Source: an uncultured Prevotellaceae bacterium
GTDB taxonomy: Bacteria > Bacteroidota > Bacteroidia > Bacteroidales > Bacteroidaceae
Direction of reading: 5' to 3'
Assembly (NCBI GenBank): GCA_900543815.1
Contig: UQST01000006.1
Span: forward strand, 54,387-118,386
Length of the DNA stretch: 64,000 bases
Shown here one piece after another: positions 1 to 8,817 of the stretch. Position numbers and translations under genes: made by a program. Below the pieces are notes generated by a model that saw only the letters and a program-made list of their open reading frames with translations, did no database searches and was not told the DNA's origin. How positions within the stretch are numbered: position 1 is the first letter of the stretch; each line of letters opens with the position of its first letter.

Positions 1-2
1 GG

Positions 3-1475
3 CAGGGCATCGACCGCAAGGCCGACCTGCTGACAGCCGCAGGGCGCACCCTCTACAAAGGCTACCTCACACGACTGGCCACCTACCGCACCGAGGCCGA
101 GGCCGCACAGGACTCGGTGGCCAGCTACAGCAGGCTGCTGAAGGGCTATCTCACGCTTGACAGCATACAGGCCAGCATCTCGCTCTACGACTCGCTGCGC
201 ACAGCAGCCACAGGCATGCAGGCACAGGTGGATGCCGCCACCGCACAGGGCTATGCCACCGACGAGGCACGGCACACACTGGCCGAGGCACTGCAGGTAC
301 TGGCCGAGGGCAGCATGGACAACAAGGCGATGGAGCTGCTTCTCGCCCGCATGGCACAGGTGCTGCACGACATGGAGTATGCCTACCAGCAGGGAGACGG
401 CTCACGCGAGAATCCCTATGTCATCATGCGCCCCGCACAGCTCGACCACATGCACGACGTACTGGTCAAGGAGCAGATGATCTACTTCGTGCTCGGGGCC
501 GACATCGATATGGCGGGATACAACTGGAAGCAGCTCAACACCCAGGAGAACAACTATAAGTACCGCATCAACCTCGATGGGCGGGGCCACATAATAAGCA
601 ACCTCACGCCCGACGGCACTAAGTACAACCCCAGCTTCTTCGGTGTGCTCTGCGGAGAATGCCGCAACGTGGGCTTCCTCAATGCCCGTGTGGAGAGCAG
701 CACAAGCACGTCGGCCATCCTGTGCGGCTACATGGGACACAGCACCTACAAGGATGCCGAGGGCAACCTTATGCCCGTCATCGTGGAGAACTGCTACTTT
801 GAGGGGACCATCACAGGCAAGAGCTATATGGGTGCCATAGGCGGTACGCTCAACTATTCACCCGTCATCATACGCAATTGCTACACTAATGTGCAGGTCA
901 AGGGCACTGGTGCGGTGGGCAACTATGGCGGTGGCATGGTCGGCCGTGTGCGCACGGCTCTCACCATCGAGCGCAGTTACACAGCCGGAGAAGTGTCGGC
1001 TTACACAGCGGGCGGCATCGTGGCAGGCGGACAGCTTGCCTCTACGGCAGGTGCCACATACAACAAGGTATTGGCATGGAACAGCGCCGTGGAGGGCAAC
1101 ACAGCCAGCCCCCTGGGCAACATCACCGAGAAGGACCAGCTGGAGGGAGTGCTCCTGGCTGCCAAGATGAAGGTGAACGGAGAACCGGCAGAGGGCGGTC
1201 TGACGGATGACGCACTGCGCCAGGCGGCTGCCACATGGGGCGCTCCGTGGCACTCCGACCCCGCTGCAGGCAATGGCTATCCCATACTGGAATGGCAGCA
1301 CAAGCGTGGCGACTACCGCGAGAAATGCGGCTTCCCCATCCCCAGCGGCATCATAGCCACACCCTCGGCAGAGCACCCCAATACCCAAGCCACCTACGAC
1401 CTGCAGGGGCGCCAGGTGCATCACCCCACCCGCGGACTCTATATCCGTAACGGAAAGACGGTGCTGGTCAAATAG
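3..1475 (+). CDS. beta-helix (GLUG-like) secreted surface protein, 5' end cut
   Basis: The frame is open to the left edge, so start and signal peptide lie outside; 490 residues are visible. Visible residues 1-130 are alanine-rich and look alpha-helical. From about residue 133 (SRENPYVI) a beta-helix-like part begins, with rungs such as NCYFEGTITG, NCYTNVQVKG, YGGGMVGRV and AGGIVAGG, typical of GLUG-type repeats in surface proteins. The last 30 residues form a Bacteroidetes C-terminal tail (YDLQGRQV, TRGLYIRNG, VLVK), as found on type IX or surface-targeted proteins. The tail is almost the same as that of the mannosidase just downstream, and the beta-helix blocks recall the giant protein at 35902-42204. 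Ligand and function are unknown. The reading frame is certain; the family call is by motif inspection. Confidence 0.75.
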   Translation, partial: QGIDRKADLLTAAGRTLYKGYLTRLATYRTEAEAAQDSVASYSRLLKGYLTLDSIQASISLYDSLRTAATGMQAQVDAATAQGYATDEARHTLAEALQVLAEGSMDNKAMELLLARMAQVLHDMEYAYQQGDGSRENPYVIMRPAQLDHMHDVLVKEQMIYFVLGADIDMAGYNWKQLNTQENNYKYRINLDGRGHIISNLTPDGTKYNPSFFGVLCGECRNVGFLNARVESSTSTSAILCGYMGHSTYKDAEGNLMPVIVENCYFEGTITGKSYMGAIGGTLNYSPVIIRNCYTNVQVKGTGAVGNYGGGMVGRVRTALTIERSYTAGEVSAYTAGGIVAGGQLASTAGATYNKVLAWNSAVEGNTASPLGNITEKDQLEGVLLAAKMKVNGEPAEGGLTDDALRQAAATWGAPWHSDPAAGNGYPILEWQHKRGDYREKCGFPIPSGIIATPSAEHPNTQATYDLQGRQVHHPTRGLYIRNGKTVLVK

Positions 1476-1501
1476 CAGCACCACACCCACACACCCCCTG
1501 A

Positions 1502-1532
1502 GGGGCGGCTGCCCACAACAGGCAGCCGCCCC
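1502..1532 (+). terminator. GC-rich hairpin after the beta-helix gene
   Basis: A perfect 12-bp stem (GGGGCGGCTGCC at 1502-1513 with its complement at 1521-1532) and a 7-base loop lie 26 bases after the stop codon. No T-run follows, so this may be an mRNA 3' end or processing stem rather than a classical intrinsic terminator. Confidence 0.5.
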
Positions 1533-1613
1533 CGTAACAAGGGACAGCGTGCCACCCACCTGAGGCACAAGCTACCGGCACACAGCCAGAAGCACACATG
1601 CATATCTTACCTA

Positions 1614-4600
1614 ATGATATATATGAAAAAACGCAACATCATCTCTCACTGCCCGCGGCGGCTTCTGCTGGCGGGCGCATTGGCTCTGGGCGCCCTGCAC
1701 AGCACGGCGCAGGACAGCAAGCCTACGCTCTTCCTCATCTCGAACAGCCACCTGGACACCCAATGGAACTGGGATGTGAAGACCACCATCAACGACTACG
1801 TGCACAAGACCATGACGGAGAACATGGCGCTGATGGACAAATACCCGGCCTTTGCACTCAACTACGAGGGAGCCATCAAGTACATGTGGATGAAGGAGTA
1901 CTACCCCACGGAATTTGACAAGCTGCGCTCCTACGTGTCCAGCGGACGCTGGCACGTGAGCGGCATGTCGGTTGATGCCAGCGATGTAATGGTCTCCTCG
2001 GCCGAGAGCATCCTGCACAGCATGCTCTATGCCAACCGCTTCTACCGCCAGGAGTTCGGCGTGCGGGGCGGATACGACATCATGTTGCCCGACTGCTTTG
2101 GCTTCTCCTATGCCCTGCCCACGCTGGCACGCCATGCCGGCATCAGGGGTTTCCACACCGCCAAACTGGCATGGGGTGCCGCCTCCTACGACCGTCTGGC
2201 ACCCTTCGGAGTGTGGCAGGGGGTGGACGGCAGCCAAATTTATGCCATCTACAAGCCCGGTGCCTATGACTCCCATGAGGAGTTCAACAAGGACATGACC
2301 ACCGACCAGGGGACGCTGGAGAAGGCCAGGGCAAATGCCGCAGCCTATGGCGTGCCCGCTGTGTTCCGCTATGTGGGGCCGCGCAGCGACCATGGAGGAG
2401 GTCTGCAGGACAAAGCGGGAAGCACAGGAGAGAACACCCCCTACTGGCTCAACCTCAGTGCGCAGAAGCAGGATGGCGACTTGCGGGTGGTGCTTGCCAC
2501 GCCCGACCAGTGCTTCGACTACCTCGACAGCCTGCGCAATGAGCGCTTCCAGGTGTGGGACGGCGAACTCCCCATGCGCTCCCACGGCGTAGGCAGCTAC
2601 ACCAGTTGGGGCTTGCTGAAGCGATGGAACAGGAAGACCGAACTGCTGGCAGACGCTGCAGAGAAGGCGTCGGCACTCTCCCACTGGCTGGGCGCCCGGC
2701 CTTATCCTGCCACTCAGCTGCGTGAAGCATGGGTGAGAATGCTCTGGCAGCAGCATCACGACGGCATCACCGGCACCTCCACCCTCGCTGCCAACGACAT
2801 CTCATACAATGAATATTACCTGGCCAACAAGCAGTTCGCCCAGGAGCTGCGCGCTTCGGTGGGTGCCACCACTGCGCTGATGGACACACAGACAGAGGGC
2901 CAACCCATGGTGGTATATAACCCTCTGTCGCAAGAGCGGACCGATGTGGTGGAGGCTGAAATGGAGTGCGACACCCGACCCGACGGACTGCGGGTGCTGG
3001 GACCCGACGGCAGGGAAGTGCTCTCACAGGTTCTCTCCTATGACCCCAAAGCCCACCGCCTGCGCTTCCTCTTCGCTGCTACGGTACCCTCGCTGGGCTG
3101 CGCCGTGTATGACATCCGACTGGGCGAACCCTCACAGCTCACTTCCGCCCTCACCGCAGATGCCTCCACACGCCAGATGAACAACGGCCGCTACCGCGTG
3201 ATAGTGAGCAACCAAGGCGATGTGGGGCAGGTGTACGACCTGCAGAACAAGCGTGCCGTGCTCAACACAGTGCACCAGCAGATGATATACGACCACGAAG
3301 ACACATGGCCCGCATGGGAGGTGAGCTACACCGACGTGTGCCGTGCGCCGTCGGCCACACTGGGCAGCGGTGCCCAGGTGACGCTGGTGGAGGACGGACC
3401 GCTGCGCAAGTCGTTCCGTGTGGAACGCAGCCAGGCGGGCAGTACCTTCGTGCAATACATACGCATGACAGCGCTCTCCGACCGCATCGACTGCGTCAAT
3501 GAAGTGGACTGGCAAACGCAGGAGCGCATGCTCAAGGTGCAGTTCCCCTTCCCCTTCAGCACCAGCCAGGACACCTACGACATCTCTCTGGGCACCATCA
3601 CACGCGGCATACGCAACGCCGACTGCTACGAGGTGCAGGGCCACCAGTGGGCCGACCACACCGCTGCCAGCGGGCTCTATGGGGTATCGATACTGAATGA
3701 CTGCAAGTACGGATGGGACAAACCCGATGCCCGCACCCTGCGCCTGACCCTGCTGCACACCCCTTCGTGCGGCGGATACAAGCACCAGGCCAACATGGAC
3801 ATGGGACCCAATCAGTTTACCTATGCCATCCTGCCGCATGACGGAGGGTGGAACCAGCTGACGCAGACCGAGGCGGCACGGCTCAACCAGCCCCTCATGG
3901 CCTTCACCGCACCCGCCCACCCCGGCACGCTGGGGCGCACCGTATCGCTGGCAACAGTGAGCACCGACAGCGTGAGCATCAAGGCGCTCAAGCGGGCCGA
4001 AGACTCTGACGAACTCATCGTGCGCCTGTATGAATGGACCGGAAGCGAGCTGCACGATGTGCGCATCACCTTCCCAGCCCCCATAGAGCACGCCCGCGAG
4101 GTGAACGCACTGGAGGAGGAAGTGGGCGATGCCGCCTTCCACGACAGCACGCTCACCTTCAGCATGAGCCGCTACCAGCCCCGCACCTTTGCCGTCAGGC
4201 TGAAGAGTCCCGCCCTGCAGCCCGACACCACTGCCCTGTGGGGCACACCGGTGGAGCTGGCCTATAACATCGACGTGATGAGCTATGACCAGTCAAGAGG
4301 CAATGCCACCGCCACCCTGCCCTATGCCTACCCTGCCGAGCAGGTGCCCGACACGCTCCAGAGCGGAGGAGTACGATTCGTGATGGGCGACCGCCACAAC
4401 GGCATGCGCAATGCCTTGCGGTGCAGCGGACAGGACATCACGCTCAAGCCGGGGGCCGGGGAGAGCAAACTGTGCCTGCTGATGGCCAGCGGCAACGAGC
4501 AGGGCAGCACCGCCCGCGTGGTGGTGGGCAACGATACCACCACGCTGCAAGTGCCCTTCTACACAGGCCGGGTGGGGCAGCCCCTCACCTGCACCAGCCT

Positions 4601-5429
4601 GGAGGCACACTACACACGCGACCATGTGGCACTGGCCATCCCGCACGCCCACTCGGTGAGCGGCAAGAGCAACGTGGCCATGCAGCACATGATGGCCTAC
4701 CGCTATAGCGTGCCCCTGCCCCAGGGAGCCTCGTCGGTGCGCATCCTGAGCAGCGATGCACGCCTGCTGCTGCTGGCTGCCACCACCTCGTCGTCGCCCA
4801 TGGACGACCTGCAGGACGCCACCCCCATCACCACCGAGATAGACTACCGCGAACTGGGCAGCGCACGTGACGGCGGCGAGGACGGCCGTCTCATACCGCG
4901 CACGGTGACCTGCTCGCACCAGAACGGCACCAAGGAAGCCGCCGCCATGGCCAATGACCAGGACACCGGCACCAAGTGGTGCGTGACCTCGGGGCAGAGT
5001 CAGACACCATGGCTGGAGTACACCTTTGACCGCCCCATGGTCATCACACGATGGATGATGCTGGGTGCGGCCGCCGAGAACGGCAACTACGTGCCCCGCG
5101 CCTTCACACTGCAATACCAGGACGAGAGCGGCACATGGGTGGATGCCGATGCCGTGACCGGAAACGCGCTCAACAAATGCCTGCGCCCCGTGAACGCCAT
5201 CACCACCCAGGCCGTGCGCCTGCAGATGGTGCAGGGCGAGCAAGAGGGCTACACCACACGCATCTATGAGTTTGCCGTCTATGGCCACCCCAAGGACGAG
5301 ACTGCCATAGGCAGCGTCACGGCAGGGCACAAGCCCACAGGACGCATCTACGACCTGCAGGGCCGCCAGGTGCACAACCCCACCCGCGGAATCTATATCA
5401 GAGACGGGAAAAAGGTGCTGATGAAGTGA
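1614..5429 (+). CDS. secreted GH38 alpha-mannosidase with C-terminal discoidin domain
   Basis: Glycoside hydrolase family 38 enzymes cleave alpha-mannose from glycans with a zinc ion. The N-terminus has a signal peptide (KKRNIISH, then a hydrophobic run ending near HSTAQ). Family motifs: HLDTQWNW (about residues 46-53, zinc site), LPDCFGFS with the presumed nucleophile Asp160, and WQQHHDGITGTS (about residue 380). A beta-sandwich region typical of GH38 follows. Residues about 1100-1225 look like an F5/8-type (discoidin) carbohydrate-binding domain (KWCVTSG, PWLEYTFD). The protein ends in the tail YDLQGRQVHNPTRG, almost the same as in the upstream gene. At 1271 residues it is longer than a bare GH38 because of these additions. 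ATG codons at 1614 and 1623 are both possible starts; 1623 gives the more typical MKKRN signal peptide. Confidence 0.9.
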   Translation: MIYMKKRNIISHCPRRLLLAGALALGALHSTAQDSKPTLFLISNSHLDTQWNWDVKTTINDYVHKTMTENMALMDKYPAFALNYEGAIKYMWMKEYYPTEFDKLRSYVSSGRWHVSGMSVDASDVMVSSAESILHSMLYANRFYRQEFGVRGGYDIMLPDCFGFSYALPTLARHAGIRGFHTAKLAWGAASYDRLAPFGVWQGVDGSQIYAIYKPGAYDSHEEFNKDMTTDQGTLEKARANAAAYGVPAVFRYVGPRSDHGGGLQDKAGSTGENTPYWLNLSAQKQDGDLRVVLATPDQCFDYLDSLRNERFQVWDGELPMRSHGVGSYTSWGLLKRWNRKTELLADAAEKASALSHWLGARPYPATQLREAWVRMLWQQHHDGITGTSTLAANDISYNEYYLANKQFAQELRASVGATTALMDTQTEGQPMVVYNPLSQERTDVVEAEMECDTRPDGLRVLGPDGREVLSQVLSYDPKAHRLRFLFAATVPSLGCAVYDIRLGEPSQLTSALTADASTRQMNNGRYRVIVSNQGDVGQVYDLQNKRAVLNTVHQQMIYDHEDTWPAWEVSYTDVCRAPSATLGSGAQVTLVEDGPLRKSFRVERSQAGSTFVQYIRMTALSDRIDCVNEVDWQTQERMLKVQFPFPFSTSQDTYDISLGTITRGIRNADCYEVQGHQWADHTAASGLYGVSILNDCKYGWDKPDARTLRLTLLHTPSCGGYKHQANMDMGPNQFTYAILPHDGGWNQLTQTEAARLNQPLMAFTAPAHPGTLGRTVSLATVSTDSVSIKALKRAEDSDELIVRLYEWTGSELHDVRITFPAPIEHAREVNALEEEVGDAAFHDSTLTFSMSRYQPRTFAVRLKSPALQPDTTALWGTPVELAYNIDVMSYDQSRGNATATLPYAYPAEQVPDTLQSGGVRFVMGDRHNGMRNALRCSGQDITLKPGAGESKLCLLMASGNEQGSTARVVVGNDTTTLQVPFYTGRVGQPLTCTSLEAHYTRDHVALAIPHAHSVSGKSNVAMQHMMAYRYSVPLPQGASSVRILSSDARLLLLAATTSSSPMDDLQDATPITTEIDYRELGSARDGGEDGRLIPRTVTCSHQNGTKEAAAMANDQDTGTKWCVTSGQSQTPWLEYTFDRPMVITRWMMLGAAAENGNYVPRAFTLQYQDESGTWVDADAVTGNALNKCLRPVNAITTQAVRLQMVQGEQEGYTTRIYEFAVYGHPKDETAIGSVTAGHKPTGRIYDLQGRQVHNPTRGIYIRDGKKVLMK

Positions 5430-5504
5430 GCACGACTTACTGACCAAGCCCGAGCCATGCCGAAGGAGCATCTGCCCATGCTGCTTCGCTATGGTCCACA
5501 GACC

Positions 5505-5555
5505 GGTGGCTGACACTGGGAGACCTCCTCCACAGTGTCAGCCACCACTTTTTTT
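5505..5555 (+). terminator. intrinsic terminator of the GH38 gene
   Basis: A perfect 14-bp stem (5505-5518 with 5533-5546) is followed by an eight-T run, about 75 bases after the stop codon. It is a textbook Rho-independent terminator. Together with the promoter at 5623 it accounts for the 306-base gap 5430-5735; nothing else is seen there. Confidence 0.9.
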
Positions 5556-5622
5556 GCACCGAAAGATAAGATTTCTGATAAGGAGACAGCCCACTGGCCA
5601 TCAGAATCTCAATATAAATGAT

Positions 5623-5630
5623 TAACTTTG
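5623..5630 (+). promoter_or_regulatory. -7 promoter element for the MATE gene
   Basis: TAACTTTG fits the Bacteroidetes -7 consensus TAnnTTTG and lies 106 bases upstream of the chosen ATG at 5736. No convincing -33 TTG is seen at the right distance. The position argues against upstream in-frame starts at 5628-5735. Confidence 0.5.
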
Positions 5631-5735
5631 CCGCCTGTTTGGCACCCTCGTGACACCGCTATGGGTCAGGAGGCGCAACACACACGGGCGGCACACACGC
5701 CGCATGGTCATCAATCACAGAATACACCCCAACCA

Positions 5736-7106
5736 ATGGAAAAGAAATCTCCCAACCGCGACGCGCTGGATTTCGCACACGAACCCGTAGGGCGGCTCTT
5801 CCGCCAGATGTTCCTTCCCACGCTGCTCGGACTGGTATCCATGGTGGTACTCAACATCACTGACGGAGCCTTCGTAGGGCATGGAGTGGGCAGTGACGCG
5901 CTGGCAGCAGTCAACATAGTGGCGCCCCTCTTCCTGCTGAGCGGTGGCATGGGACTGATGCTGGGCATCGGTTGCAGCGTGGTGGCAAGCATCCACCTCT
6001 CGCATGACAACCGCCACGCCGCCGACCTGAACATCACTCAGGGCATACTGGCCAGCCTGGTGTCGGGCATCGTACTCTCGGCCGTGGTGCTCTCGGCACA
6101 GGAGTGGGTGTGCCGCCTCTTCGGCTGCACCGACCGCCTGATGCCGCTTGCCTGCTCCTATCTCAGGTGGATAGCCATGTTCATGCCACTCAATATGTTT
6201 GGCACCACAGCCATGTTCATGGTGCGGCTCGATGGGTCGCCACGCTTCGCCATGGCTGTCAACTGCACCGCCGCAGGCCTCAACATCCTGCTCGACTGGC
6301 TCTTCGTCTTCCCCCTGCAGATGGGTCTGGAGGGCGCGGCAATAGCCACCTCGCTCTCCTTCGGTGTGTGCACCCTGCCCGTCCTCTACTATGTGGCACG
6401 CCTCTCACGCAGTGTGCGCCTGTGCCGCATCAAGCTGTCGGCCACCAGCCGCCGCCTCACGCTGCGCAACCTGGGCTACCAGTGCCAGATAGGCTTCTCG
6501 GCGCTGCTGGGCGACCTGGCCATAGCATCGGTGCTGATAGTGGGCAACTACAACTTTGTGAAGTACCTGGGCGAGGATGGCGTGGCCGCTTACTCGGTGG
6601 CCTGCTACTGCTTGCCCATCGCCTTCATGATGGGCAATGCCATCGTGCAGAGCGTACAGCCCATCGTGAGTTTCGCCTACGGGCATGGCGACAGCGTGCG
6701 CATGCGCGCCGCCACACGCCTGGCCGTGGGCACCGCAGTGGGCATGGGTCTGCTGGGCATGACATTCCTGGGATTCGAGGGCGGCATCGTCTCATCCACC
6801 TTCCTGCCTGTCAGTTCGCATGCCTTCACGCTCTGCCGCCACGGCCTGCCGCTTTTCTCGCTCGCCTTTCTGTTCATCACCGTCAATATCGTGCTCATAG
6901 GTTACATGCAGAGCACCGAACAGAGCACCTCGGCCACGCTCTTCACACTCCTGCGCGGCTTCGTGCTGTGCATCCCCAGCTTCATTCTTCTGCCCATGGT
7001 GATAGGCAACGACGGCCTGTGGATGGCATTGCCCCTGGCCGAGGCACTCACCACGGTGTGCATCGTGGCGGCATGGCGCATGGGGCTGATGCGCAGGAAG
7101 AAGTAG
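5736..7106 (+). CDS. MATE family multidrug/Na+ efflux transporter
   Basis: A 456-residue polytopic membrane protein of the MATE (NorM/DinF-like) family, which exports cationic drugs or metabolites in exchange for Na+ or H+. About 12 hydrophobic segments form two similar halves. Recognisable stretches are PVGRLFRQMFLP at the start, NITDGAFVGHGVG after the first helix, and LDGSPRFAMAVN before helix 6, all typical of the family. The frame stays open 36 codons upstream, but the extra peptide is hydrophilic and His/Gln-rich, so the ATG at 5736 (MEKKSPNRDAL) is chosen. It stands alone between a terminator and a convergent cluster. The substrate cannot be told from sequence. Confidence 0.9.
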   Translation: MEKKSPNRDALDFAHEPVGRLFRQMFLPTLLGLVSMVVLNITDGAFVGHGVGSDALAAVNIVAPLFLLSGGMGLMLGIGCSVVASIHLSHDNRHAADLNITQGILASLVSGIVLSAVVLSAQEWVCRLFGCTDRLMPLACSYLRWIAMFMPLNMFGTTAMFMVRLDGSPRFAMAVNCTAAGLNILLDWLFVFPLQMGLEGAAIATSLSFGVCTLPVLYYVARLSRSVRLCRIKLSATSRRLTLRNLGYQCQIGFSALLGDLAIASVLIVGNYNFVKYLGEDGVAAYSVACYCLPIAFMMGNAIVQSVQPIVSFAYGHGDSVRMRAATRLAVGTAVGMGLLGMTFLGFEGGIVSSTFLPVSSHAFTLCRHGLPLFSLAFLFITVNIVLIGYMQSTEQSTSATLFTLLRGFVLCIPSFILLPMVIGNDGLWMALPLAEALTTVCIVAAWRMGLMRRKK

Positions 7107-7174
7107 CACCAGCCCGATTCACCCCTCTTCCCACACCACTCCCCACCGTCCTGCCCCACAGCGGGACGGAGGAC

Positions 7175-7252
7175 GCAGTGCGCTGCAACAGCCAACGCAC
7201 CGCGCTGCGATGACCGATGCAGTGCGCTGCGATGACCGATGCACCGCACTGC
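7175..7252 (-). repeat. 22-bp-period palindrome array, copy 1 (4 units)
   Basis: Four 12-mers start at 7175, 7197, 7219 and 7241, exactly 22 bp apart: GCAGTGCGCTGC, GCACCGCGCTGC, GCAGTGCGCTGC, GCACCGCACTGC. The 10-bp spacers are related (gatgaccgat occurs twice). The array lies 68 bases after the MATE stop codon. Strand is given by the unit GCAGTGCGGTGC, taken as the first unit. Its outer flank in that sense (CAAATGAC) is the same as in copy 4. The remaining part of the gap (7253-7438) shows nothing recognisable. Confidence 0.9.
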
Positions 7253-7438
7253 GTCATTTGGGACAAAAGGATGGGGAAAAAGGAGGAATACCGCACAAGC
7301 TTAAAGACGGCTCGCTGGATAAGGCCATGAATTGCGGCCATCGGACAGAGATACAGCATGATGACGGGATGTCTGAGGCAAACAGCCATCTGCATGACAA
7401 GGCCGCCCCATCCCCTTCAGCCCAATGCCAGACAAATG

Positions 7439-7482
7439 GAGAGAGGCTGCATTGCCCGAAGCGGAGCAATGCAGCCTCTCTC
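7439..7482 (-). terminator. perfect hairpin ending the minus-strand VTC cluster
   Basis: A 17-bp perfect inverted repeat (7439-7455 with 7466-7482) with a 10-base loop lies 66 bases past the stop of the Cthe_2159-type gene. On the minus strand it is followed by CATTTGT. It sits between convergent genes and may serve both. Confidence 0.65.
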
Positions 7483-7547
7483 ATAATATGTGTCCAAAGC
7501 CCGTCAGCAGCCTCTTGCCACTGGCTGACAGGCCATAAAACCCTGTC

Positions 7548-8777
7548 CTACTCCCCAGTAGCAAAGGCCACCACAACGGCATTGACGGTGCCTCCACGCT
7601 TGGTGTAGGTGCCGTTCACCTTGATGCCACGGGCCTTCTTGCCCGTATTGGTCACAGTGGTGGTGCCGCCCGTCACCAGGAGATTCTTCTCAACCTTGAT
7701 GCCCATACAGCGGTGCGGGTCAACGGCATCCGCGGTGTCGGTGCACTTGGCGCCGTTTGCCTCGATGTAGATTTGCGGCTCGCCATTGTCGGCACTGATG
7801 GTCATATTGCCATCGGTCTGTATTCCACGCGACCCGTTACCGTTGGCCAGGATGCGTATGTTGCCGCCGGAGATGAACACGTCGCCTTCATCGTTCTTGA
7901 TGCCCTTGTAGTCCTCGTGGGCGATGACGGCGTTGATGGTGCCTCCCTTGATGAATATCTTGCCGTTCTCTTCCTTGTCGGGGTCGGGAGTGCGCTTGTC
8001 GGCAAGCAGCATGGTCTCCACCTGTATGCCGTCACAACCGGTATTCTCGTCGATGGTGATATTGCCGCCGCTCATGAGCAGGTACTGTCCCACGTGGATG
8101 GCATCACCGACCGACTTCTTGATGATGATGTTGCCGGTGGATTTCTTCAGCTGTAGATACTCCTTGCATGCGAAGGCGTGTCGGGTGTTGCCGCTCACTG
8201 TGAGAGTGCCTGCACCCTCCACCTCCACGTGTCCCTTGCAGTAGAAGGCGCCCTTGTGGAGTCCTCCTGCCGCATCGGCAAGCGTGTTCTGGGTGCCTGG
8301 AGCCAGGATGAGTGCCACGCGCTTGCCGCACTGGATGTCGATGGCAGGCCCCTGGGTGGATGTGAGGTCGAGGCCGTTGAGGGTGAACTTGCACTTCAGC
8401 GGGCCTGTGTAAGTGAGGGAGCCGTTGCTGCTCTGGCCCTGTAGCACGGTCTCCAGTTCCTGCTTCACATTGGTGCTCACGATGCTCACATTGGCACCGT
8501 TCACGCTGTAGGTCACGCCCGGAGCGTTTCCTGCATCCACGGTGGCCTGCTCACCCTGGAAGTTCACGGTGATGACATGCACCATGGTGATGCTGTCGAT
8601 GCCTGCGGTGCTGTACTGCTTGCCGCCCACCTGCAGCGTGGAGCCGTCGGCCGAGTAGGTGATGTCCTGCAGGGCCACGCGCTCACTGTTTCCCGCCTGC
8701 CAGATGCGCATGTACTGCTGCGCGCTGGCAGCGGTGGCGGCAACGAGGCAGAGCAGGGCTATGAATGTCCTTTTCAT
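7548..8777 (-). CDS. secreted Cthe_2159-type (DUF4353) carbohydrate-binding beta-helix protein
   Basis: A 409-residue secreted protein. The signal peptide MKRTFIALLCLVAATAASAQ is followed by a short beta-rich part (residues 22-75) ending with AGIDSITMV, a pattern shared with the small protein at 8818-9270. The remainder resembles the Cthe_2159/DUF4353 carbohydrate-binding beta-helix family: GLDLTSTQGPAIDI, GTQNTLAD, GAFYCKGHVEVEGAGTL, GNITIDENTGCDGIQVE, KGIKNDEGDVFISGG. Known members bind acidic plant polysaccharides and often sit next to CotH, VTC and DUF4956 genes. An AAGGAGG ribosome-binding site at 8785-8791 fixes the ATG at 8777. It is the last gene of the five-gene minus-strand cluster. 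The family call is confident, the ligand inferred. Confidence 0.82.
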   Translation of the reverse strand: MKRTFIALLCLVAATAASAQQYMRIWQAGNSERVALQDITYSADGSTLQVGGKQYSTAGIDSITMVHVITVNFQGEQATVDAGNAPGVTYSVNGANVSIVSTNVKQELETVLQGQSSNGSLTYTGPLKCKFTLNGLDLTSTQGPAIDIQCGKRVALILAPGTQNTLADAAGGLHKGAFYCKGHVEVEGAGTLTVSGNTRHAFACKEYLQLKKSTGNIIIKKSVGDAIHVGQYLLMSGGNITIDENTGCDGIQVETMLLADKRTPDPDKEENGKIFIKGGTINAVIAHEDYKGIKNDEGDVFISGGNIRILANGNGSRGIQTDGNMTISADNGEPQIYIEANGAKCTDTADAVDPHRCMGIKVEKNLLVTGGTTTVTNTGKKARGIKVNGTYTKRGGTVNAVVVAFATGE

Positions 8778-8784
8778 AATCATT

Positions 8785-8791
8785 CCTCCTT
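8785..8791 (-). promoter_or_regulatory. strong Shine-Dalgarno site deciding the start of the DUF4353 gene
   Basis: AAGGAGG on the minus strand lies 7 bases before the ATG at 8777. Strong sites of this kind are uncommon in Bacteroidetes, and this one rules out the upstream in-frame ATG at 8801. Confidence 0.8.
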
Positions 8792-8817
8792 GGTGTATCA
8801 AGCCAAATGACGGCTTC

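Noticed and set aside
858..1568. Long antisense reading frames opposite strong genes (also 1611-2759, 3132-4142, 4293-5516, 23209-24378, 23546-24979, 27729-28781, 31547-32980, 57651-58799, 62152-63495)
   Set aside because: They are shadows in a GC-rich genome: composition is Ala/Gly/His/Val-rich without family motifs, and the opposite strand holds a clear gene with conserved motifs.
1614..5429. A polysaccharide-utilisation locus around the GH38, GH92 and GH3 genes
   Set aside because: The three enzymes are far apart, and no SusC/SusD pair, hybrid two-component sensor or anti-sigma system is in the window.
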